A stretch of DNA of 64,000 nt from Xiheimicrobium sp033763395 (lineage in GTDB: Bacteria > Myxococcota > Myxococcia > Myxococcales > Myxococcaceae): contig JANRKQ010000019.1 of the NCBI GenBank assembly GCA_033763395.1, forward strand, positions 1 to 64,000. The letters run 5' to 3'. Numbering within the stretch: the first letter of the stretch is position 1; every line of letters starts with the position of its first letter. Below, piece by piece: positions 52,498 to 63,009 of the stretch. Position numbers and translations under genes: made by a program. The notes beneath the pieces are model-generated. The model saw nothing but the letters and a program-made list of their open reading frames with translations, was not told where the DNA came from and did not search any database.

Positions 52498-53241
52498 TCA
52501 CTCCGCCGGGCCGGCGAGCTGGTCGAGGAGCGCGCGCGACTTCCCGTCTTGCAACAACTCCACCGCCTCGTTGTTGCCCAGCAGCGCCCGCACGTCGCCC
52601 GTCTCGAGGGCCTTCTGCATCGCCGCGGTGTTGAGCAGGCGGGCGAACCGAGGGTCTTTCGACAACTGCGCCCAGGCGGGGCTCTCTTTGAGCTGGCTCT
52701 GGGCCTTCGGGTCCTTCGACCGCCGCGCGGCGCTCAGGAGCTGATCAGCGCCGGCGAACTGCCGCTGCTCGAGCAGGTTGTACTGCCGAACGAGCGCCAT
52801 CAGCTGCGAGTCCTTCGGGGTGAAGGCGAGCTGCCGGCCGAGGATCGACACGTTCTTCTCGAGGAAGCTCATCGCGCACAGCGCGACGTACATGACGGCC
52901 AGCACCTTGCCGCCGCCGAGCACGAAGCCGAAGAGGCGATCGAGCGTACGGCTCGAGGGGTCGCGCCCCGCCAGCAGGCGGCGGATGAGCCAGGTCGCGG
53001 CCACCTGCACCACCAGCAGCACGAGCGCGAAGGCCGCCAGCGTCGCCAGCACGGTGCCCACCATCGCCGAGGTGGCGAGCTTCTTCGTGACGAGCGGCCC
53101 GAACGCCTGGCCCGCGGGCCCGGCCACCATCCACGCGACGAATTCCGCCAGCAGCGTCGCCAGCTGCTTCGCCGCGCCCGAGAAGAAGCCCCACAGCGCG
53201 AAGAAGAGCGCCGCGCCGAGGATGACGAGGTCGAGCGTCAC
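52498..53241 (-). CDS. CvpA-family membrane protein with helical C-terminal tail
   Basis: 247 residues from GTG 53241, which overlaps the J-protein stop as GTGA. Four hydrophobic segments fill residues ~5-145 (LDLVILGAALFFALWGFFSG at the N-terminus, FALVLLVVQVAATWLIRRLL later), matching CvpA. The remaining ~100 residues are a charged cytoplasmic or periplasmic tail (LLSAARRSKDPKAQSQLKES). CvpA is needed for colicin V export and for envelope homeostasis. Association with an Hsp70/J pair by translational overlap is unusual; it suggests a membrane-linked client or anchoring role. Confidence 0.8.
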   Translation of the reverse strand: MTLDLVILGAALFFALWGFFSGAAKQLATLLAEFVAWMVAGPAGQAFGPLVTKKLATSAMVGTVLATLAAFALVLLVVQVAATWLIRRLLAGRDPSSRTLDRLFGFVLGGGKVLAVMYVALCAMSFLEKNVSILGRQLAFTPKDSQLMALVRQYNLLEQRQFAGADQLLSAARRSKDPKAQSQLKESPAWAQLSKDPRFARLLNTAAMQKALETGDVRALLGNNEAVELLQDGKSRALLDQLAGPAE

Positions 53242-54617
53242 TTGATCCGGAACGAGTCGCCGCTCAGCTTGCGCTGCTCTTCGAGCTTCGCTTGCACGTG
53301 GGCGAGCTTCTCCTTGAACTTCGCGTTGCCTGACTCGTACATGAGCGCGCTCTTGAGGCTGCGCTCGGCCGCCTGCCACTGCTGTCGGTCGATCTCCTGG
53401 AGCGCCGTCTTGAAGAACTGCCGGCCCTTGGGGGTGGTGCCGAACTCCTCCTCGACCACTTTCTTGGCTTCGGCCTTCAGCTCGGCCTCGGTGGCCTCGG
53501 TGTAGCGCAGCCGGTTCGCGCGCTCGGGGCCGGTGATGTCGACGAGGTACTTCTTGCGCTTGGCGTCGTCGCGCAGCACGTAATACGCCTCGGTGATGCG
53601 CTTGTAGATCGAGCCGATGTCGCCCTTCACCTTCGCGTCGGCGAGGTGGAAGACGCGATCGGGGTGGTACACGCGGCTGTCACGGTAGAAGGCGCGCTTG
53701 ATCTCGGTGGCGCTCGCGGTCTGTGGCACCTGCAGGAGCTGGAAGTAGTCCTGCCCGTCGAGCGCGTCGGCGATGATGGCGAGCTGCTGCGCCATCTGGG
53801 GCGTGACGGTGTCGACCGCACCGGTGGTCGGCAGGGGGCTGGGGCGCGCTGGAGCGCTGACGGCCGGTGACGCCGTCGGCGTCGAGAGGATGCCCGAGGG
53901 CCGGGTGACGGGTGGGGCCGGGGGCACCAGCACCGCGGAGCCCGACGAGGCGGCCGGGGCCACCGGTGGCACCAACACGCGCGGCGCGATGGCCGGCGCG
54001 ACCGCTGGAGGCTCGCCTCCCGGGGCGATGCTGGGCGCGACCGGCGGCCTGAGCGTGGCCGGGGGAATGGCTGCTGCGACGGCTGGAATCGACGGCGCCG
54101 AAGCCCCGCCGGGCCGGGGGGCGCCTGGTGGAACTGGAAACGCGGGCGCGGCCTGCGGAGCCGTGGGGGGCGCGACCATCGGGGTGATCACCGCGGGCGC
54201 CGCGCGGGGCGTTGATCCGGGCGCTCCGGGAGGCGCGGGCACCGTACGCGGCGGGCCTCCAGGGGCTCCAGGCGGTGCCGGCACGGGTCGAGGTGCGCCC
54301 GGGGGCACCGGGACGGCAGGACGCGCCGCGGCGGGGGTCGATACGGCGCCAGGCGCTCCGGGCGGCGCTGGAATGGCTCGCGGAGCGCCGGGCGGCGCAG
54401 GCACGGCCCGGGCGACCGCAGGCACCGCCGGGCTCGAGACGGTCGCCGGCCTCGGCGCCACGGGGGCCACCGCGGGCGCGATGGCCGGGGCGATCGACGG
54501 CGTCACGGGCGCGATCGTCGGCATCCCCGAAGGGCGGGCACCGGGTGCCGCGGGGCGCGCCGGGGCGATGGGCGGAATGCCCGGTGGCTTGCGCTGTGGA
54601 TCGTCAGGAGGCGCCAT
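53238..54617 (-). CDS. J-domain protein with long Pro/Ala-rich N-terminus
   Basis: 459 residues. Residues 1-290 are low-complexity Pro/Ala/Gly with repeats of PAPPGAP. Residues ~305-375 are a J domain: DYFQLLQVPQTASATEIKRA, then SRVYHPDRVF with the HPD motif required to stimulate Hsp70 ATPase, and AYYVLRDDAKRKKYL. A helical C-terminal part (~380-459) ends LEEQRKLSGDSFRIK. It lies 12 bases after the Hsp70 gene and overlaps the CvpA-like gene (GTGA). It is the probable dedicated co-chaperone of that Hsp70. The Pro-rich arm may extend or tether the protein; no signal peptide is seen. Confidence 0.88.
   Translation of the reverse strand: MAPPDDPQRKPPGIPPIAPARPAAPGARPSGMPTIAPVTPSIAPAIAPAVAPVAPRPATVSSPAVPAVARAVPAPPGAPRAIPAPPGAPGAVSTPAAARPAVPVPPGAPRPVPAPPGAPGGPPRTVPAPPGAPGSTPRAAPAVITPMVAPPTAPQAAPAFPVPPGAPRPGGASAPSIPAVAAAIPPATLRPPVAPSIAPGGEPPAVAPAIAPRVLVPPVAPAASSGSAVLVPPAPPVTRPSGILSTPTASPAVSAPARPSPLPTTGAVDTVTPQMAQQLAIIADALDGQDYFQLLQVPQTASATEIKRAFYRDSRVYHPDRVFHLADAKVKGDIGSIYKRITEAYYVLRDDAKRKKYLVDITGPERANRLRYTEATEAELKAEAKKVVEEEFGTTPKGRQFFKTALQEIDRQQWQAAERSLKSALMYESGNAKFKEKLAHVQAKLEEQRKLSGDSFRIK
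54092..54410 (-). repeat. imperfect tandem repeats encoding PAPPGAP-type units
   Basis: Within the J-protein gene, units of about 24-30 bases encode V/I-P-A-P-P-G-A-P with variable linkers. At least eight copies can be counted. The array keeps frame and is GC-extreme. Confidence 0.65.
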
Positions 54618-54629
54618 GGGTCAGGCTCG

Positions 54630-56225
54630 TCAGGCGCTCGCGGGCAGATCGCGGTGGTTGGCCAGCGGCATGTTGGCGTTCTCCCGCATGGACTTCTGAA
54701 TGTCGTTCTCCGACAGGCCCGACGAGAGGCTGATCGTCGTCGACGTGCGCTGGCCGGTCTCTTGATCGGTCGCCGACACGTTGACGATGCCGTTCGAGTC
54801 GATCTCGAACGTCACGTCGATCTTCACGTCGCCGCGGTAGCCGATGCGGAAGCCCGCGAACTCGAACTCGCCGAGCAGCTCGCACTCCTCGGCCCGGTTC
54901 GACTCCCCCTGGTAGACGCGGATCTTCACCTTGTCCTGGCCGTCGCGGCTGGTGGTGAAGGTCTTCGACTTCTCGATGGGAATGGGCGTGTTCTTCTCGA
55001 TGATCTTCTCGGTGAACCCGCCGACCGTGCCGATCCGGAGCGACAAGGGCGTCACGTCGACGAGGAACGTCTCGGTGCGCTGATCGACCAGCGCGTGCGC
55101 CTGGAGCGCCGCGCCGAGCGACACCACCTGGTCCGGGTCGACGCCGGCCATGGGCTCTTTCGAGAAGTAGTGCCGCACCGAGTTGGCGATGATGGGAAGC
55201 CTGGTGGGGCCGCCGACGAGGATCACCGCGTCGACGTCGGCCGCCGTCATGCGCGCGCTCTGGAGCGCCTCGTCGCACACCTTGAAGGTGCGCTGCACGA
55301 GATCCATCACCATGCGGTTGAAGCCGTCTTGCGTGAGCGTCTGCGTGAGGTCGATGACGTTGCCGTTCACGTCCTGGCAGATGCCGGCGCAGTGAATGGT
55401 GGCCACGCCCGCGCCGCCGACGTCGATCTTCGCCTTCTCGGCGGCCTCCTTCAGCATCTGGAGGCAGTACTTGTTCTGGCGCAGATCGAGCTTGTGGCGG
55501 CCGAGGAAGTCGTCGGCGAGCCAGTTCATGATGCGATCGTCGAAGTCGTCGCCGCCCAGGTAGGTGTCGCCGGCCGTCGAGAGCACCTCGAAGACGTCTT
55601 TTCCGATCTCGAGGATCGAGACGTCGAAGGTGCCGCCGCCGAGGTCGTACACGACGACCCGCTGGTTCATGTCCTTGCCGAACCCGCAGGCGAGGGCCGC
55701 CGCGGTGGGCTCGTTCAAGATGCGAAGGATCTCGAGGCCTGCGATGCGGCCGGCGTCCTTCGTGGCCTGGCGCTGGTTGTCGTTGAAGTACGCGGGCACC
55801 GTGACGACAGCCTTGGTGACCGGCTGACCGAGGTAGCTCTCGGCGATCGCCTTCATCTCCTTGAGCACCAGCGCCGAGATCTCGGGCAGCGAGAAGGTGC
55901 GGCCCTTCACCTGAATGCGCACCGAGTTGTTGGGCCCCTCGACGATCTTGTACGGCATCACCGACTGCGCCTTCTTCACCTCGTCCGAGAAGAAGAAGCG
56001 GCCGATGAGGCGCTTGGCCGAGTACACGGTGTTCTCGGCGTTGGTGATGATGTTCTTCTTGGCGGCGTTGCCGACCAGCACCGAGCCGTCGTCGAGGAAC
56101 GACACCACCGAGGCGTGCGTCAGCTCACCCCACTCGTTGGGCAGCACCGTGGGCTGCCCGTTGATGACGGCCGACACGCAGGAATACGAGGTGCCGAGAT
56201 CGATACCGACGGCAATTTCCGACAT
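54630..56225 (-). CDS. Hsp70-family chaperone lacking the C-terminal lid
   Basis: 531 residues from ATG 56225, the start of the family opening MSEIAVGIDLGTSYSCVS. The ATPase domain is complete: NEPTAAALACGFG, VVVYDLGGGTFDVSILE and VILVGGPTRLPIIAN. The beta substrate-binding domain follows (LSLRIGTVGGFTEKIIEKNT and NGIVNVSATDQETGQ). It ends after LSSGLSENDIQKSMRENAN, just where helix A of the lid begins in DnaK, which is about 100 residues longer. It is therefore not the housekeeping DnaK. It is first in an operon with a J protein and a CvpA-like protein and probably works with that J protein. It is divergent from the amidotransferase-like gene. Confidence 0.93.
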   Translation of the reverse strand: MSEIAVGIDLGTSYSCVSAVINGQPTVLPNEWGELTHASVVSFLDDGSVLVGNAAKKNIITNAENTVYSAKRLIGRFFFSDEVKKAQSVMPYKIVEGPNNSVRIQVKGRTFSLPEISALVLKEMKAIAESYLGQPVTKAVVTVPAYFNDNQRQATKDAGRIAGLEILRILNEPTAAALACGFGKDMNQRVVVYDLGGGTFDVSILEIGKDVFEVLSTAGDTYLGGDDFDDRIMNWLADDFLGRHKLDLRQNKYCLQMLKEAAEKAKIDVGGAGVATIHCAGICQDVNGNVIDLTQTLTQDGFNRMVMDLVQRTFKVCDEALQSARMTAADVDAVILVGGPTRLPIIANSVRHYFSKEPMAGVDPDQVVSLGAALQAHALVDQRTETFLVDVTPLSLRIGTVGGFTEKIIEKNTPIPIEKSKTFTTSRDGQDKVKIRVYQGESNRAEECELLGEFEFAGFRIGYRGDVKIDVTFEIDSNGIVNVSATDQETGQRTSTTISLSSGLSENDIQKSMRENANMPLANHRDLPASA

Positions 56226-56399
56226 GGGCGAAGACCCTACCACGCGGCCATCGCACCTCCATGTCATCGCAGGTGGTCGCCCACGCAGGCCCATTCGGGC
56301 AGGCGCAGGCATGACGAAAGTCGGTCAACGTGACGTCCTGGAAGTTGGCTGCCAGAGTCTCCGTTACAGGGCACTAGGGCCGAGAAGAGGAACGCCGTC

Positions 56400-57203
56400 A
56401 TGACCCGCCTGTTCGCCATCGCCACCGCCGACCCCACCTTGCTGCGGTGTGAGCTGTCACGGGCGAGGGATCTCGTCGCGCTCGACGGCGAGGGGCTGGT
56501 GCTGGGGCTGGGCGCGTGGGACGACGGGCAGCTCGTGCAGCGGCGCTACGGCGTCTCGGTCACCCGCACCGACATGTGGGACATTCCGGACTGCGAAGCT
56601 GCGCTCTACGCCGCGGGGCCACCGCCGGTCGGCCGCCCGCTCGAGGAGGTGGCCCAGCCCTTCCGGTGGCGCCAGTGGCTCTTCGCGCAGAGCGGCGTGG
56701 TGCCGGGCGAGGGGGCGACGCGGGAGCGGCTGGTCGAGCAGCTCCCGGACTACCTGCAGCGGCTGTTGCGGGGACCGTCGGTCGAAGAGGCCGGCTTCGT
56801 CACCTTCCTGTCGGAGCTTCGCAGCCTCGGCCGAATGGACGACGCCGATCTCGAAGCGCCGCTGGCGGCGCAGCTGCTCGCGCGCACCGCCGCGCACGTC
56901 GAGAAGGCCTCGGGCGATGCCCACCGCGTGCCGCTCGCGATGGTGGCGACCAACGGCCGCATCGTCATCGCGACCGCGCGGGGGCCCCAGCCGCTGTTCT
57001 ACCGGCTCCTCGAGGGCGACGGCGCGTGTGCCCGGTGTGAGCTGACGGGCGACGAGAAGGCCACCACCTCGCTGGTGCGCGATCACCGCCGGCGCCGCTC
57101 GGTGCTGATCGCCAACGAGCCACTCAAGCACGACGGGTGGTTGCCGGTGCCGGAGGGCCGCGCGCTCGCCGTGAGCCGCGGGCTGCAGCTCCAGGTGGTC
57201 TGA
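56400..57203 (+). CDS. class II glutamine-amidotransferase-like protein with Thr2 instead of Cys2
   Basis: 267 residues. The Ntn amidotransferase family starts MCRLF; here it is MTRLFAIATADPTLL, so the nucleophile Cys2 is Thr. Later family features remain: QPFRWRQWLFAQSGVVPGEG (in place of the HNG loop), VPLAMVATNGRIVIATA and LIANEPLKHDGWLPVPEG. Usual substrate-binding residues of the RTRWAT/HTR loop are not clear (AALYAAGPPPVGRPLEE). After Met removal a Thr could serve as an Ntn nucleophile, as in proteasome-like hydrolases, or the protein may have lost activity. It has no synthase domain attached. It is followed three bases after its stop by the convergent CPBP gene. Confidence 0.72.
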   Translation: MTRLFAIATADPTLLRCELSRARDLVALDGEGLVLGLGAWDDGQLVQRRYGVSVTRTDMWDIPDCEAALYAAGPPPVGRPLEEVAQPFRWRQWLFAQSGVVPGEGATRERLVEQLPDYLQRLLRGPSVEEAGFVTFLSELRSLGRMDDADLEAPLAAQLLARTAAHVEKASGDAHRVPLAMVATNGRIVIATARGPQPLFYRLLEGDGACARCELTGDEKATTSLVRDHRRRRSVLIANEPLKHDGWLPVPEGRALAVSRGLQLQVV

Positions 57204-57206
57204 CGA

Positions 57207-57929
57207 TCAGCGGCCGAAGAAGCTCGCGTCGAGCACCTGCACCAGCAGGTTCGCCGAGGCGTGGAAGAGCGCCGCGCCTACCACCGAGCCCGAGCGCTCC
57301 CGCATCCACCCGAAGAGGAGCGCGGGGAAGAACACCGCCAGCCGCCACACCTCGAAGATGGCGAGGTGGCCGAGCGCGAAGAGCACGGCGGTGAGCCAGA
57401 AGGCCGGACCCAGGCGCGCCCCGAGGAAGACGCGGCCCTGCGGCCAGGCGTCGCGCAGGCGCGTCTGCAGGTAGCCCCGGTAGAAGAACTCCTCGGGCAG
57501 GGCGACGACGAACGTCTGATCGATGACCCACTCGGCGAAACGATCGGGCAGGCGGAACGAGAAGCGCGGCACCCCGGTGTACGGCGTCACCAGCGACACG
57601 AGCCCGGACGGCAGCGACGGGTACAGCGCCACGAAGGCCACATAGGCGCCGATGAAGAGGGGAAAGACGAGCGCGCTCATGGTGAGGAACTGGCGCACGT
57701 CGGCGCCGAGCGTTCGCGTCGACAGGCCGAAGTCGCGGTAGTCCTCCCCGCGAACGCCCATCGCGAGGAGCGGCAGGTAGAGGAACCCGACGGTGGCGAC
57801 GAGCTTGGCGGCGGGGCGGAAGACGAGCCACGCCACGAGGATTCCAGCGAACCCGAGCGCCCACACCACGACGGCCTCGCGGGCAGCGGCGCGGGTGAGC
57901 CAGCCCTTCAGGCGGACAGCCGTGTCCAC
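57207..57929 (-). CDS. CPBP-family intramembrane protease
   Basis: 240 residues from GTG 57929, overlapping the end of the FHA gene by 22 bases. About seven hydrophobic segments. The CPBP/ABI motifs are present: PEEFFYRGYLQ (EExxxR), VLFALGHLAIFE (FxxxH) and ALFHASANLL (HxxxN/D). Type II CAAX-prenyl-endopeptidase relatives of this family cut membrane proteins, and the myxobacterial surface-anchoring enzymes called myxosortases belong here too. Nothing marks this copy as a myxosortase, and no MYXO-CTERM tail was seen on the lipoproteins in this window. It is third in the kinase/FHA/protease operon. Confidence 0.82.
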   Translation of the reverse strand: MDTAVRLKGWLTRAAAREAVVVWALGFAGILVAWLVFRPAAKLVATVGFLYLPLLAMGVRGEDYRDFGLSTRTLGADVRQFLTMSALVFPLFIGAYVAFVALYPSLPSGLVSLVTPYTGVPRFSFRLPDRFAEWVIDQTFVVALPEEFFYRGYLQTRLRDAWPQGRVFLGARLGPAFWLTAVLFALGHLAIFEVWRLAVFFPALLFGWMRERSGSVVGAALFHASANLLVQVLDASFFGR

Positions 57930-58389
57930 AGCCCCTCGGCGGTGTGAAACGTGAGCGCCACCTGGCCGGCCTTGATCGCCGCGCCGTTCTGCAGCGGCAC
58001 GGGCCCGCCGGCCTTGAGCTCGGCGCCGTCGACGGTCGTCCCGTTGGTCGAGCCCAGCTCGTCGGCGTGCCAGGCCCCATCGGCGCCCCGCAGCAGCACC
58101 AGGTGCATCGAAGACAACGTTCCGTCGTTGATCGACACGTCGGCGTCAGGAGCCCGGCCCACGGTGACGCGCTCCTGCGCGGGCAGGGCGATGGCCAGGG
58201 CCTCGGCGCCCTTGAGCGTGCCCTTCGAGACCGAGCGGTAGTCCTTCACCGCGTCGAGCACGAGGGTCTGCGCGCGCGGGGCCTTCCAGCTGCCGGGCTC
58301 CCACACCAACCACGCTCCGTCATGCCGGCTCGTCAGCGCCCCGCGACCATTCACGACGAGGGGCTTCAGCGCCGACACGAGGAAGCTCT

Positions 58390-58393
<4 letters not shown>
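57908..58393 (-). CDS. FHA-domain protein
   Basis: 161 residues from GTG 58393, which overlaps the kinase stop as GTGA. The C-terminal half is an FHA domain: VTVGRAPDADVSI, LSSMHLVLL and DELGSTNGTTVDG, the residues that bind phosphothreonine peptides. The N-terminal ~60 residues (LVVNGRGALTSRHDGAW) resemble a small beta domain of unknown type. With a Ser/Thr kinase directly upstream in the same transcript, it is the likely reader of that kinase's autophosphorylation or substrate phosphothreonines. Confidence 0.88.
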
Positions 58394-60222
<1,829 letters not shown>

Positions 60223-60267
60223 GCGCGCGGGGGACTGTACCGGACGTCCGCTGGAGGTGGGCGTTTT

Positions 60268-62055
60268 TCAGTTCCGGCGGAGCGCCCCGAGGAAACCGTC
60301 GGCGTCGAGGGCATTGACGACGTCTCCGACACGAGCCCACCCCTTTCGCGCCGAGGCGAGCGCGAAGGGCAGGTGCGCCGACAGCTCGTTGACCGAATGC
60401 GCGTCAGTCGAAATGGACAACTTCAGGCCGCGCGCCAGGGCCAGCCGAACGTGCTCCGGCGCCAGGTCCATGCGATCGGGGCAGCCGTTCACCTCGACGA
60501 TGACGCCCTTCTTCGCGGCCTTGTCGAGGATCTCCTCCATGCGCATCGGCGCGGGCTCGCGCTTGTTGATGAGGCGGCCGGTGGGGTGGCCCCAGATGTG
60601 GAAGAAGGGGTTGTCGAAGGCGGCCAGCACGCGCTTCGTCATCTGCGCCTCGTCCTGGCTGTGCCGCTGGTGGATCGAGCCGATGACGACGTCGAGCTGC
60701 TCGAGCACCGAGTCCGGGTAGTCCAGCCGCCCGTCTTCGAGGATGTCGCTCTCGATGCCCTTGAGGAGCCGGATGCCCTTCACGGTCTCGTTGACGCGAT
60801 CGATCTCGTCCCACTGGGCCTTGAGCTTGTCGAGGGTGAGCCCGCCAGCGTAGCCCGAGGTCTGCGAGTGCTCGGTGACGGTGAAGTAGGTGAAGCCCAG
60901 GGCCTTCGCGGCGCGCGCCATCTCTTCGAGCGAGTTGGCGCCGTCGCTCCAGGTGGTGTGCGAGTGCACGTTGCCCCGAATGTGCTGGGCGCCGACGAGG
61001 TCGATGGGCAGCCGGTGCGCGAGCGCCGCCTCGATCTCACCCCAGTCCTCGCGCAGCTCGGGCGGCACCTCTTGCATGCCCAAGAGCGCGTAGAGGTCGG
61101 CCTCGGTGCGCACCGGCAGCTTGGCCTCGGCGCTCTCGTGCCTGGCGACGCCGGCCTGGGCGACGGCGCCGTCCTTCATGCGGAAGACGCCCCACTCGCT
61201 GATGGTGAGGCCCTTCTCGAGGGCGAGCCCGCGCAGCTTGATGTGGTGGGCCTTGGAGCCGGTGAAGTGGTGCAGGGCCGAGGCGAAGTCTTCGTCGGGC
61301 AGCACGCGCAGGTCAACCTGCAGATCGGTCTCCTTGAGCCGCACCGACGACTTCGACTCGCCAGCGCCCAGCACCTCGGCCACCAGGGGGAACTTCTGGA
61401 AGTGCGCGAACACGGGCCCCGCGTCTGGCGCCGAGGCGATGAGATCGACGTCGGCGACGGTCTCTCTCTGGCGTCGCACGGAGCCGCCCAGGCTGGCGCG
61501 GATCACCCCCGGGGCCTGCTTCACCCACTCGAGCAGCGCCTCGGCCTGGGGCCGCACGTCGCCGAGCCGCTTGCGTCCGCCGCTCGAGGCGGCGCGGCGG
61601 GCGATCTCGAGGCCCGCCAGGAGCTTCTCTTCGGTCTTCTGGCCGAAGCCCTTGAGGCCGCGCACCTTCTGCTCGCGGCAGGCGCGCTCGAGCTCGTCGA
61701 GGCTCCCGACGCCGAGCTGATCGAACAGCGCCTTCGCCTTCTTGGGCCCCAGCTCGGGCACCGTCATCAGCTCGAGCATCTTCGGCGGGAACTGCGAGCG
61801 AATGGTGTCGAGCGTCTCCATCTTCCCGGTGGTGACGAACTCTTCGATCTTCTTCGCGATGCTCTCGCCGATGCCGGGCAGCGAGGTGAGGCGTTTGTCG
61901 GCCACGAGGGGGCCGAGCTCTTCCGACAGGCCGGCGATCCGCTCGGCCGCGATGTCGTAGGCCCGCACCTTGAAGGCGTTCTCTCCGTTGAGCTGAAGGT
62001 AGGCGCCGAGATCTCGCAGCGCCTTCACCACCGCGGCTTTGTCCACGCTCTGCAT
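60268..62055 (-). CDS. polX: DNA polymerase/3'-5' exonuclease PolX
   Basis: 595 residues with both modules of bacterial PolX. The N-terminal part (1-~315) is a family X polymerase: helix-hairpin-helix TSLPGIGESIAKKIEEF, catalytic GSVRRQRETVADVDLI, and LQVDLRVLPDEDF. The C-terminal PHP domain (~345-595) carries the metal motifs NVHSHTTWSDG, VTEHSQTSGY, VIGSIHQRHS, IWGHPTGR, VEVNG and STDAHSVNE, which give the exonuclease or AP-endonuclease activity. It fills gaps in base-excision repair. It lies upstream of and divergent from the Rieske gene. Confidence 0.95.
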   Translation of the reverse strand: MQSVDKAAVVKALRDLGAYLQLNGENAFKVRAYDIAAERIAGLSEELGPLVADKRLTSLPGIGESIAKKIEEFVTTGKMETLDTIRSQFPPKMLELMTVPELGPKKAKALFDQLGVGSLDELERACREQKVRGLKGFGQKTEEKLLAGLEIARRAASSGGRKRLGDVRPQAEALLEWVKQAPGVIRASLGGSVRRQRETVADVDLIASAPDAGPVFAHFQKFPLVAEVLGAGESKSSVRLKETDLQVDLRVLPDEDFASALHHFTGSKAHHIKLRGLALEKGLTISEWGVFRMKDGAVAQAGVARHESAEAKLPVRTEADLYALLGMQEVPPELREDWGEIEAALAHRLPIDLVGAQHIRGNVHSHTTWSDGANSLEEMARAAKALGFTYFTVTEHSQTSGYAGGLTLDKLKAQWDEIDRVNETVKGIRLLKGIESDILEDGRLDYPDSVLEQLDVVIGSIHQRHSQDEAQMTKRVLAAFDNPFFHIWGHPTGRLINKREPAPMRMEEILDKAAKKGVIVEVNGCPDRMDLAPEHVRLALARGLKLSISTDAHSVNELSAHLPFALASARKGWARVGDVVNALDADGFLGALRRN

Positions 62056-62116
62056 AGGCGCTCCCTACCATTGCTGACGGGCGAACGGCCGCGAAGGTCG
62101 CTACAAAGGGCCCGGT

Positions 62117-62443
62117 ATGAGTGAGTCGCGCATCACGCTGGGGCCGGCGACCCTGCAGGAAGGTGAGCTGCGGGGGTACGCGGTGGGGAAGCGGAACGTC
62201 CTGATCGCCTGCGTCGGCGGCAAAGTGAAGGCGCTCGACGACTGGTGCAACCACGGGGGGTGTTTGTTGTCGGGCGGGCGCATCGAGAACAACCTCGTCG
62301 TCTGCCCCTGCCACGAGGTCGGGTTCGATCTCGACACCGGGGCCAACGCGACCTCACCCGGCGTGTGTGATGATCAGCCGGCGTTCAAGGCCGAGATCGA
62401 AGCCGGGCAGATCGTCGTCATCGGGTTCGACCCGAACCCCTGA
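62117..62443 (+). CDS. soluble Rieske [2Fe-2S] ferredoxin
   Basis: 108 residues. The cluster ligands are Cys and His in DDWCNHGGCLLSGG and Cys and His in VVCPCHEVGFDL, i.e. the C-x-H and C-x2-H boxes of a Rieske ferredoxin. No signal peptide or membrane anchor, so it is a cytoplasmic electron carrier, as in ring-hydroxylating dioxygenase systems or nitrite-reductase small subunits. No oxygenase or reductase gene adjoins it; the next gene, MoaB-like, begins eight bases after its stop and is probably co-transcribed. Confidence 0.88.
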   Translation: MSESRITLGPATLQEGELRGYAVGKRNVLIACVGGKVKALDDWCNHGGCLLSGGRIENNLVVCPCHEVGFDLDTGANATSPGVCDDQPAFKAEIEAGQIVVIGFDPNP

Positions 62444-62451
62444 AGGAAGTC

Positions 62452-63006
62452 ATGGCACACGAAGGACATGATCACTCCCACGAGCACCACCACCACGAGC
62501 CGGCGAGCCCGGCGGCTCAGCACCGCGAGAGCGCCCCGGCGAGCGTGGCCTGCTGGGTGATCACCTGCTCCGATTCCCGTGGCCCCGAGACCGACGAAGG
62601 GGGGCCGCTCGCGCGGCGGGCCCTCGAGCACGCGGGCCACCAGGTGTTGGGCAGCTCGGTCATTCGCGACGACGCGCACGAGCTCCGGCACGCGCTCGAG
62701 CTGGCGAAGGACTCGGGCGTGCGCGCGGTCGTCGTGACCGGCGGCACGGGCTTGTCGTCGCGCGACGTCACCGTCGAGACGCTGCGGCCGATGTTCGCCC
62801 GCTCCATCGATGGCTTCGGAGAGCTGTTCCGCGCGCTCTCGTTCCAGCAGATCGGCGCCGCGGCGATGGCCTCGCGTGCCCTCGCGGGCGTGTGGGAGGG
62901 GATCGTGGTGTTCGCGCTCCCGGGCTCACCCGCTGCGGTGAAGCTGGCGGTCGACCGCCTCATCGTGCCGGAACTCGGTCACCTCGTGCGCGAAGTGTCG
63001 CGCTGA
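62452..63006 (+). CDS. MoaB/Mog-family protein with His-rich N-terminus
   Basis: 184 residues. The MPT-binding motif VVVTGGTGLSSRDVTVE is in place, as is ACWVITCSDSRGPETDE, and a later FALPGSPAAVKLAV. MogA adenylylates molybdopterin before molybdenum insertion; MoaB proteins of some bacteria do the same. The first ~20 residues (GHDHSHEHHHHEPASP) form a metal-binding tail not usual in the family and could store or sense a metal. The only molybdoenzyme in this window is 60 kb away, so any link is indirect. Confidence 0.85.
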   Translation: MAHEGHDHSHEHHHHEPASPAAQHRESAPASVACWVITCSDSRGPETDEGGPLARRALEHAGHQVLGSSVIRDDAHELRHALELAKDSGVRAVVVTGGTGLSSRDVTVETLRPMFARSIDGFGELFRALSFQQIGAAAMASRALAGVWEGIVVFALPGSPAAVKLAVDRLIVPELGHLVREVSR

Positions 63007-63009
63007 CTC

